Of a DNA stretch of 5,411 nucleotides, positions 1 to 5,047 are shown in pieces (position 1 is the first letter of the stretch; every line of letters begins with the position of its first letter). The DNA comes from Burkholderiales bacterium. GTDB lineage: Bacteria > Pseudomonadota > Gammaproteobacteria > Burkholderiales > SG8-39. The position numbers and the translations under genes were made by a program. The notes under the pieces were generated by a model, which saw nothing but the letters and a program-made list of their open reading frames with translations, searched no databases and was not told the origin of the DNA. The stretch is taken from contig JAQSVY010000125.1 of assembly GCA_029266935.1 (NCBI GenBank), positions 1 to 5,411 of the forward strand, given 5' to 3'.

Positions 1-641
1 TCATAGACGACGTCGACCCCGCGGCCGTCGGTCAGCACCTTGATGCGCTCGCGCAGGTCCTCGCTCGCGTAGTTGATGCCCGCGTCCGCGCCGTGCTCCT
101 TGCATACGGCGAGCTTGTCGTCGCTCGAGGCGCAGGCGATGACGCGCGCGCCGAGCGCTCTTCCGATCTCCACCGCTGCCAGGCCGACGCCGCCGGCCGC
201 GCCCAGCACGAGAAGCGTTTCGCCTTCCTTGAGGGCGGCGCGGTCGCGCAGCGCGTGGTCCGAGGTGCCGTAGGTGAGGAGGAAGGCGGCGCCGCTCGCG
301 AAGTCCATGCCCTGGGGCAGCGGCAGCAGCCGCGCCGCCTCGGTCTTCACTTCCTCGGCGAAGGCGCCGTAGGTCGTGAATGCGATGACCTTGTCCCCCG
401 GGCGGAAGGCGCTCACGCCCTCGCCGACCTCCTTCACCACGCCGGCGAGCTCGCTCCCGGGCGAGAAGGGCAGCGGCGGCTTGAACTGGTACTTGTTCTG
501 GATGATGAGCACGTCGGGAAAGTTGACGCTCGCGGCCTTCACCGACACCAACACTTCGCCCGGCCCGACCCTGGGCGAGGCGACTTCCTCGAAAACGAGC
601 GAATCGGGCGGGCCGAACTGCTTGCAGAGGATGGCTTTCAT
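1..641 (-). CDS. NAD(P)H:quinone oxidoreductase, zinc-independent MDR family (3' end cut by window)
   Basis: Partial gene: 213 complete codons read leftward from ATG at 641-639, and the frame is still open at position 1. Members of this family usually run to about 320-330 residues, so roughly the last third is missing. The protein starts MKAILCKQFG and has the GroES-like fold region first (about 1-115), followed by the Rossmann domain. The nucleotide-binding loop GAAGGVG is at residues 147-153, typical of NADPH-binding quinone reductases. The zinc-enzyme signature GHE is replaced by GSE (62-64), and no structural-zinc cysteine cluster is visible, so this is not a zinc alcohol dehydrogenase. 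The family reduces quinones or the double bond of enones and enoyl thioesters with NADPH in the cytoplasm; the substrate here is unknown. The gene is divergent from the hydrolase gene, with 18 bp between the start codons. No Shine-Dalgarno precedes the ATG. An acryloyl-CoA or crotonyl-CoA reductase-like role is possible. Confidence 0.93.
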   Translation of the reverse strand, partial: MKAILCKQFGPPDSLVFEEVASPRVGPGEVLVSVKAASVNFPDVLIIQNKYQFKPPLPFSPGSELAGVVKEVGEGVSAFRPGDKVIAFTTYGAFAEEVKTEAARLLPLPQGMDFASGAAFLLTYGTSDHALRDRAALKEGETLLVLGAAGGVGLAAVEIGRALGARVIACASSDDKLAVCKEHGADAGINYASEDLRERIKVLTDGRGVDVVY

Positions 642-659
642 GGACAGTAGAATTTAACC
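642..659. promoter_or_regulatory. 18-bp AT-rich divergent start region, likely overlapping promoters
   Basis: This gap separates the start codons of the quinone reductase (minus) and the hydrolase (plus). It is a small AT-rich island in very GC-rich DNA. On the plus strand TAGAAT (648-653) matches the -10 consensus at five of six bases and ends six bases before the hydrolase ATG. On the minus strand TAAATT (655-650) is a weaker -10 match, eight bases before the reductase ATG. No Shine-Dalgarno is visible for either gene, so leaderless or nearly leaderless transcripts are plausible. I see no convincing -35 box on either side. The promoter call is inference from position and base composition. 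Confidence 0.4.
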
Positions 660-1550
660 ATGCCCATCCTGAAGACCGACGACGGTATTTCGCTCCACTA
701 CGAGGAAGCGGGCGCGGGGACTCCGCTGGTGTTCGTGCACGAGTTCGCGGGCGACCATCGCAGCTGGGAGCCGCAGGTTCGCTATTTCTCCCGCCGCTAC
801 CGCTGTATCGCCTACAACGCGCGCGGCTACCCGCCCTCGGAGGTCCCGGAGAGCTTCGAGCGGTACTCGCAGGAGCGCGCGCGCGACGACGTGCGCGCGG
901 TGCTCGACGCGCTCAAGATCGAGCGTGCGCACGTGGTGGGACTCTCCATGGGCGCTTTCGCAACGCTGCACTTCAGCATGGCCTACCCCAAGCGCGCGCT
1001 CTCGGTCACCATGGCCGGAGTCGGCAGCGGCGCCCATCCAGCGCAGTATGAGAAGTTTCAACAGGATTCAAAAAGCAATGCCGAGGAGATGCTCGCCAAG
1101 GGTATGGAGGCGTTCGCCGCGCGCTACGGCCATGGCCCGGCGCGCGTGCAGCTGCAGGCGAAGGATCCGCGCGGCTTCGCCGAGTTCATCAAGCAGCTCG
1201 CCGAGCACTCGGCGAAAGGCTCCGCGAACACCATGCGCGGCTACCAGGGACGCAGGCCTTCGCTTTATGCTTTGGTGGAGCAGATCAAGCAGATCAGCGT
1301 CCCGGCGCTCATCATCGCCGGCGACGAAGACGACATCACCCTCGAGACCTCGCTCATGCTGAAGCGCGCCATCTCCACCGCCGGGCTTGCGGTGTTCCCG
1401 AAGACCGGCCATGCGATGAACCTCGAGGAGCCGGCGCTCTTCAACCAGACGGTGGACGCCTTCCTGCACCAGGTCGAGTCCGGCCGCTGGGCGCCGCGCG
1501 ATGCGCGCAGCCCAGTGGCCTCCATCTACGGCCCGGGAGGCAAGCCTTGA
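660..1550 (+). CDS. alpha/beta hydrolase (serine hydrolase fold)
   Basis: A 296-residue, probably cytoplasmic alpha/beta-hydrolase with no signal peptide. The nucleophile elbow is GLSMG at 94-98, making Ser96 the nucleophile. The likely acid is Asp224 in the GDED turn (221-224), and the base is His251 in the TGH near the C-terminus, so the triad is complete and in canonical order. The oxyanion-loop motif after strand 3 reads HEFAG (27-31) instead of the usual HG. Residues 125-200 form the helical cap. The start at 660 is supported because the conserved N-terminal strand begins at once (MPILKTDDGISLHYEEAG), and an in-frame TAG lies just upstream at 648-650. There is no clear ribosome binding site. 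The gene overlaps the following crotonase gene by three bases, so the two are probably co-transcribed. Ester, lactone, thioester or C-C bond hydrolysis all fit the fold; the real substrate cannot be told. Confidence 0.93.
   Translation: MPILKTDDGISLHYEEAGAGTPLVFVHEFAGDHRSWEPQVRYFSRRYRCIAYNARGYPPSEVPESFERYSQERARDDVRAVLDALKIERAHVVGLSMGAFATLHFSMAYPKRALSVTMAGVGSGAHPAQYEKFQQDSKSNAEEMLAKGMEAFAARYGHGPARVQLQAKDPRGFAEFIKQLAEHSAKGSANTMRGYQGRRPSLYALVEQIKQISVPALIIAGDEDDITLETSLMLKRAISTAGLAVFPKTGHAMNLEEPALFNQTVDAFLHQVESGRWAPRDARSPVASIYGPGGKP
1535..1540 (+). promoter_or_regulatory. Shine-Dalgarno that sets the TTG start of the crotonase gene
   Basis: GGGAGG lies six bases before TTG at 1547-1549, inside the last codons of the hydrolase gene. 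It is the best ribosome binding site in the window and supports TTG as the true start. The next in-frame ATG is at residue 29, past the first conserved strand of the crotonase fold. Confidence 0.75.
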
Positions 1551-2326
1551 GCCTCATCGTCGAGAAGAACGGCGCCGTGGGGTGGATCGTCTTCAACCAG
1601 CCGGCGAAGAAGAACGCCATCAACGACGCCATGTGGCGCGGCATCCCGGAGGCGATGGCGCGCTATGACGCCGACCGCGAGGTGCGCTGCGTCGCCTTCC
1701 GCGGTGCCGGCACCGAGGCCTTCGCCTCCGGCGCCGATATCTCGGAGTTCGCCAAGATCCGCGCCGAGCGCGCCGCCGTGTCGCAATACGACGGCCTGCT
1801 AGACCGCGTCCTGCATTCGATCCAGGGCTCGCCCAAGCCCTCGGTGGCGATGATCCACGGCTTCTGCATGGGCGGCGGCCTGGAAGTGGCGCTCGCCTGC
1901 GACCTGCGTTACTGCGGGCGCTCGGCGCAGTTCGGCATCCCCGCGGCCAAGCTCGGCCGCGCTTACAGCGTCGAGGGGCACAAGCGGCTGCTGGAAACCG
2001 TCGGCCACGCCCGCGCGCGCGAGATCATGTTCCTCGGCCGGCGTTACCCGGCCGACGAGGCGTTTGCCATGGGTTTGGTTCACAGGATTCTTGCGGACGA
2101 AGAGCTGGAGAAGTTCACCACTGAAGTCATCGATACCCTCGTGCAGAATGCCCCTCTTTCGATCGCGAACTCGAAGACGCAGATCGAGGAGTACGTGAAG
2201 GCCTCCGGTGATCCCGACCACGCGCGCATGCAGGCGGCGATCGAGCGCTGTGCGAAGAGCGCCGACTACGAGGAGGGCCGGCGCGCCTTCATGGAGAAGC
2301 GCAAGCCCCGCTTCAGCGGCTCGTAG
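1547..2326 (+). CDS. Enoyl-CoA hydratase/isomerase (crotonase) family protein
   Basis: A 259-residue protein, normal for a crotonase. The start is TTG, whose last two bases are shared with the hydrolase TGA. The acyl-CoA/oxyanion region FASGADISEF spans 59-68, and the second oxyanion segment GFCMGGGLEVALACD spans 105-119, with Gly110 in the oxyanion-hole position. Glu113 matches the catalytic Glu144 of rat mitochondrial enoyl-CoA hydratase. The position of its second catalytic Glu164 is Ala133 here (FGIPAAKLG, 129-137), so classical syn-hydration may be altered. Glu143, slightly downstream, is an acidic residue that might stand in. The family hydrates, isomerises or hydrolyses acyl-CoA thioesters in the cytoplasm, typically in fatty-acid or aromatic-acid breakdown. 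The tight coupling to the hydrolase suggests a shared pathway. Its 3' end overlaps the convergent lipoprotein gene by 14 bp. Confidence 0.93.
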   Translation: MSLIVEKNGAVGWIVFNQPAKKNAINDAMWRGIPEAMARYDADREVRCVAFRGAGTEAFASGADISEFAKIRAERAAVSQYDGLLDRVLHSIQGSPKPSVAMIHGFCMGGGLEVALACDLRYCGRSAQFGIPAAKLGRAYSVEGHKRLLETVGHARAREIMFLGRRYPADEAFAMGLVHRILADEELEKFTTEVIDTLVQNAPLSIANSKTQIEEYVKASGDPDHARMQAAIERCAKSADYEEGRRAFMEKRKPRFSGS

Positions 2327-3545
2327 GCGTGCGGTTCGCTTCGCGGGGCTCGCGGCCGCCGCAAGCCGCCCAGCTAGAGCACCGGCCGTCACCGGCATCT
2401 TCCGATTCGAAGCGCACGTTCCCGCCCGTGTCGGCGCCCCGCTCGAAGCGCTTTGCGTCCGGACCGAACAACGGCGCGCGTCGTCGGTTCTCGGTCATCG
2501 GACGTAGCGGCGTGATGCGCGCTGCCGCGAGCAAGACGGTCAGTTGCTCGGTGCACGAGTCCACCCTGTGCTGCAGCTTCGCCTTCAGCGCTTCGCCGTT
2601 GTTCGCGAGCAAGGTAGCCATCGCGTTCTCGTCGCCGCGCGCGGCGCGCGGCGGGACGGCCTGCTCGCACGCTGCCTCCCAGATCACCGAGGAGTCCCCA
2701 AGGCGCATCAGACGCGCTCGACCCACGAATCGCGGATGGTTGTTGAAGATCCCCCAGCTGGTGGTTCGAACGTCGAGCACGGTCGCGGTACCGAACGATT
2801 CCCTGAGCGCTTCAATCTCGTCCGAAGCGGGCGACAGGGAAGAACGCCGGATGCTAGCGTTGTAAGAAGTTTGGAGAAAGTGCGCGAGGCGGTCCGTCAC
2901 CTGGGGCGCCGGATCCTCGAGCCTGAGATCGCTGTGCAGCTTGGCGCCCAGCTTCTGCCCTTCGCTCAGACTCGCGGCCAACGTAGCGGTTTGTACCAGG
3001 ATCGGCACAAAAAGCGTCTCCGCGATGGGCCGTTCCTCGACGCTTTGGACCACGAACGCCGTTGGCACATGGTGAACGGCATGGATCTCTACGCCGTCCA
3101 GCGGATGGCGCTCCCCGGGCGCCGCAGCGATCTCCGGCGCGGGCGCGCGCGCAGTGGTCGAAGCCGGCACGGCGCCGTCGCGCTCCATGACGATTGAGTG
3201 TGTCTCCGGGTATTTCCAGAAGGCGCCGGTCGCGAGATCGGTAATGCCGAAGTCGAGGAGGAACACGCTTGCCACGCCGCCGCTTGATGCCGCGCTGGCG
3301 ATCTTTATGGTCATGTCTCTGTATCCCGGCGCGCGACACACCACGACAATATCGTCCTTGTCCTTGGTCACCGTGATGATGTTCGAGCTGGCGCTGACAT
3401 GGCCAAGTACGCCGTCGTCGACACGGTTGAGCGTGCAACGGGCTTCCTTAGGCTCGACATTGAACGTTAGCATTTGTGACGTGCCCTGCGTGATCGACGC
3501 GCAGCCGGCAACGGCGCACAGCGCCAACACCGCGGTTCTTTTCAT
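2313..3545 (-). CDS. Predicted two-domain lipoprotein of unknown function
   Basis: A 410-residue product with a short lipoprotein signal: MKR, a hydrophobic stretch, then the lipobox VAGC with Cys15 as the lipidated residue, so it is expected in the envelope. Residues 16-120 look like a small beta-rich lipoprotein domain, with mature cysteines 37 and 70 that could pair and the stretch DFGITDLATGAFWKYPE (98-114). I recall this pattern from short bacterial lipoproteins with a PEGA-like strand arrangement. An Ala/Pro-rich linker follows (about 123-147). A second domain (about 150-340) contains KLGAKLHSDLRLEDPAPQ (198-215), RFVGRARLMRLGDSSVIWE (272-290) and cysteines 293 and 331. I do not recognise its function. 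From about 345 on, the tail is polar, Arg/Gly-rich and domain-free, and may be readthrough past an ancestral stop. The ATG is preceded by a G-rich Shine-Dalgarno-like run (complement of 3549-3554) and sits inside an inverted repeat. Confidence 0.75.
   Translation of the reverse strand: MKRTAVLALCAVAGCASITQGTSQMLTFNVEPKEARCTLNRVDDGVLGHVSASSNIITVTKDKDDIVVVCRAPGYRDMTIKIASAASSGGVASVFLLDFGITDLATGAFWKYPETHSIVMERDGAVPASTTARAPAPEIAAAPGERHPLDGVEIHAVHHVPTAFVVQSVEERPIAETLFVPILVQTATLAASLSEGQKLGAKLHSDLRLEDPAPQVTDRLAHFLQTSYNASIRRSSLSPASDEIEALRESFGTATVLDVRTTSWGIFNNHPRFVGRARLMRLGDSSVIWEAACEQAVPPRAARGDENAMATLLANNGEALKAKLQHRVDSCTEQLTVLLAAARITPLRPMTENRRRAPLFGPDAKRFERGADTGGNVRFESEDAGDGRCSSWAACGGREPREANRTPTSR
2347..2367. 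terminator. GC-rich hairpin just past the crotonase stop; possible transcription end
   Basis: Arms 2347-2355 (GGCTCGCGG) and 2359-2367 (CCGCAAGCC) flank a 3-base loop. As plus-strand RNA the stem has one C-A mismatch; as minus-strand RNA the same pair is a G-U wobble, giving nine pairs. It starts 21 bases after the crotonase stop, where an operon terminator would be expected, but no U-tract follows on either strand. It also lies within the 3' end of the lipoprotein reading frame. A stabilising or Rho-assisted 3' end is possible; in DNA this GC-rich, chance is a real alternative. Confidence 0.3.
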
Positions 3546-3954
3546 GTTCCCCCCGAGGAGACGGGAACATGCTGCGCCGTGACGCAGTGCTAAACAATCC
3601 CATGACTATGGGATGTTCAGCCCCGCGGCCCGCGCGCCTGAGCCGCGCGGAGTGAAAGTTCCTTTCGGCGGCGGCGACATGCCGGGCGAAGTAGTACAGC
3701 TTCGGCGCGCTGGAGATGGCGAGATAGAGCCGCCCGTCCACGACCGCGCCGTAGCCAACGCCCCGTAGCGCGGGATTGGTCCAGCCGCCGCGCTGATCCG
3801 ACGAAGAGACGCACCCGGTCGAGGGCGAGCTGCATCCCCCGGCCTTGCGCTCGTCGAGGAGGCTCGCCCAAAGGCGCACGCCTCGCCCGGCGCGTAGCCG
3901 GCCGGAGCCACAGAGCGCCGCGGCCATCAAACACCGCAGTACAGCGTTTATCAT
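3448..3954 (-). CDS. Doubtful small reading frame, possibly a degenerate secreted-protein gene
   Basis: A 168-codon frame from ATG at 3954-3952 that I cannot assign to a family. In its favour, it opens like a signal peptide (MINAVLRCLMAAALCGS), and its middle part looks protein-like (GVGYGAVVDGRLYLAIS and KLYYFARHVAAAE) with G/C at most third positions. Against it, there is no Shine-Dalgarno, the last third loses coding character after about 3620, and it runs 98 bases into the lipoprotein gene on the same strand in another frame. A parallel frame ends with TAG at 3608-3606, exactly within the inverted repeat 3593-3617. A broken gene that once ended there is therefore possible. Its ATG lies 10 bp from the divergent racemase start. 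Confidence 0.18.
   Translation of the reverse strand: MINAVLRCLMAAALCGSGRLRAGRGVRLWASLLDERKAGGCSSPSTGCVSSSDQRGGWTNPALRGVGYGAVVDGRLYLAISSAPKLYYFARHVAAAERNFHSARLRRAGRGAEHPIVMGLFSTASRRSMFPSPRGEHEKNRGVGAVRRCRLRVDHAGHVTNANVQCRA
3543..3571. promoter_or_regulatory. Inverted repeat enclosing the lipoprotein start codon and ribosome binding site
   Basis: A perfect 9-bp inverted repeat: CATGTTCCC at 3543-3551 and GGGAACATG at 3563-3571, with an 11-base spacer. In the minus-strand mRNA the ATG is the last three bases of the downstream arm. The G-run that would serve as Shine-Dalgarno is half in the loop and half in the stem. The repeat could fold as an RNA hairpin hiding the start codon, or act as a dyad operator in DNA. 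The repeat is seen directly; its role is inference. Confidence 0.45.
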
Positions 3955-3964
3955 TCGTCCTCGC
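3546..3964. other. Region without a convincing gene between divergent lipoprotein and racemase genes
   Basis: Just under 420 bp that must contain the promoters of both flanking genes. Near the lipoprotein it holds two inverted repeats (3543-3571 and 3593-3617) plus a weak 5-bp one, CTGCG at 3572-3576 with CGCAG at 3583-3587. Near the racemase the DNA becomes more AT-rich (3926-3955), and TATCAT at 3949-3954 matches the -10 consensus at five of six bases, ten bases before the racemase ATG. No good -35 box is seen. The middle part (about 3620-3920) is GC-rich and contains only the doubtful minus-strand frame described separately. Confidence 0.5.
3593..3617. repeat. Second inverted repeat upstream of the lipoprotein gene
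   Basis: ATCCCAT (3597-3603) and ATGGGAT (3608-3614) form a perfect 7-bp stem with a 4-base loop. Three further pairs (AAC 3593-3595 with GTT 3615-3617) extend it past one bulged A at 3596. It lies about 50 bp before the lipoprotein ATG. On the minus strand the downstream arm is followed by TGTTTAG, only weakly U-rich. It could be an operator for the lipoprotein gene or the weak terminator of a decayed minus-strand gene upstream. Confidence 0.35.
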
Positions 3965-5047
3965 ATGACAAAGGCGTCATTTAAAGTCCGCGGGATCAAG
4001 GCGCGCGCGGTCGCCGCGCCGGTGAGGCGGCCGCTTGCCACCAGCACGGGGACGATCAGCGAAGCGGCGCTGCTGCTGATCGACCTCGAGACCGACGCGG
4101 GGATCACGGGCCGCACCTACCTCTTCGGGCTCGGTCGGCATAACCTGCCGCCGCTCGCCAAGCTGGTCGAGGCCATGGCGGCGATGGTGAAGGGCGACGA
4201 GGTGGCGCCGCTCGACCTCGAGAGGAAGCTGCGCGCGAAGTACACCCTGCTCGGCGTGCACAACATCGTCCTTTTCGCGATGTCGGGAATCGACATGGCG
4301 GCCTGGGACGCGCTTGCCCAGGCGCACGGGGTCCCGCTCGCGCGCCTCCTCGGCGCCGCACCCCGCCCAGTGCCGGCCTACAACTCGAACGGCCTGGGCA
4401 TTCTTCCCATCAAGGAGCTCGAGCGCGAGGCGGTCGCGCTGGTGGAGGAGGGCTTTCGCGCGGTGAAGCTGCGTCTCGGGCGACAAGACGCTTCGCAAGA
4501 CATGGAATCCTTGCGAGCGGTGAAGCGAGCCATTGGCTCGAACATCACCCTCATGGTGGACTTCAACCAGTCGCTGACGGCCGCCGAGGCGATCCGCCGC
4601 GGGCGCATGATCGACGACGAGGGCGGGGTGTACTGGATCGAGGAGCCGATGCGCGCCGACGACTTCGCAGGCTGCGCGCGCGTGGCGCGCGAGGTGGCGA
4701 CGCCGATCCAGATCGGCGAGAACTTCATGGGCCCGGAGCAGATGGCGCAGGCGCTCGCCGCCGGCGCCTGCGACTACGCCATGCCCGACGCGCAGAGAAT
4801 CGGCGGCGTCACGGGCTGGATGCGCGCCGCGGCGCTCGCGCAGGGCGCCGGCATGGAGATGTCGAGCCATCTCTTCCCGGAGGTGAGCGCGCATCTGCTC
4901 GCCGCAACGCCGACCTGCCATTGGCTGGAGTTCGTCGACTGGGCGGCGCCGATCCTGGAGGAGCCGCTGCGCGTGGAGGAGGGGTTCGTGCTCCCAGCGG
5001 AGAAGCTCGCCTGGAACGAGCAAGCCATCGAAAAATTTCTTATCTAG
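3965..5047 (+). CDS. Mandelate racemase-like enolase superfamily protein with KxR in place of KxK
   Basis: A 360-residue protein, against 359 for Pseudomonas putida mandelate racemase, and alignable by eye over its whole length. The N-terminal capping domain (about 1-130) includes SGIDMAAWDAL (107-117); a TIM-like barrel follows. Metal ligands are Asp199 (MVDFNQS), Glu226 (WIEEP) and Glu252 (IGENF), matching D195, E221 and E247. The His302/Asp275 dyad matches H297/D270, Ser141 matches S139 and Glu322 matches E317. The KxK base motif (K164, K166) reads K168-L-R170, so the lysine that handles the S-enantiomer proton is arginine. The family abstracts the alpha-proton of a carboxylate using Mg2+, leading to racemisation or dehydration. 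The start at 3965 is chosen because homology begins there; the open frame further upstream adds 40 Arg/Pro/Ser-rich residues with no counterpart. No Shine-Dalgarno is visible. The gene is coupled to the CoA ligase downstream. Substrate unknown: racemase or acid-sugar dehydratase both fit. Confidence 0.9.
   Translation: MTKASFKVRGIKARAVAAPVRRPLATSTGTISEAALLLIDLETDAGITGRTYLFGLGRHNLPPLAKLVEAMAAMVKGDEVAPLDLERKLRAKYTLLGVHNIVLFAMSGIDMAAWDALAQAHGVPLARLLGAAPRPVPAYNSNGLGILPIKELEREAVALVEEGFRAVKLRLGRQDASQDMESLRAVKRAIGSNITLMVDFNQSLTAAEAIRRGRMIDDEGGVYWIEEPMRADDFAGCARVAREVATPIQIGENFMGPEQMAQALAAGACDYAMPDAQRIGGVTGWMRAAALAQGAGMEMSSHLFPEVSAHLLAATPTCHWLEFVDWAAPILEEPLRVEEGFVLPAEKLAWNEQAIEKFLI

Noticed and set aside
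93..650. Plus-strand frame of 185 codons opposite the quinone reductase
   Set aside because: The minus strand encodes an unmistakable MDR protein with the GAAGGVG loop; this frame is its shadow.
870..900. Alternating GC-rich tract (repeated gcgcgc) in the hydrolase gene
   Set aside because: Explained by Arg/Ala codons in a high-GC genome; not a repeat array.
2329..2865. Plus-strand frame of 178 codons opposite the lipoprotein gene
   Set aside because: Ser/Arg-rich composition without domains, antisense to a frame with a clear lipobox and domain-like character.
3572..3587. 5-bp inverted repeat CTGCG/CGCAG
   Set aside because: Too short to stand out from chance in DNA this GC-rich, though it lies between the two stronger dyads.
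3845..3964. Longer start for the racemase-like gene, adding 40 residues
   Set aside because: The added part is Arg/Pro/Ser-rich, has no counterpart in mandelate racemase and no ribosome binding site; the protein from 3965 already has the family length.
3977..5023. Long antisense reading frame of 348 codons opposite the racemase gene
   Set aside because: It mirrors a clearly real gene in GC-rich DNA, is Arg/His-rich and shows no motif; typical shadow frame.
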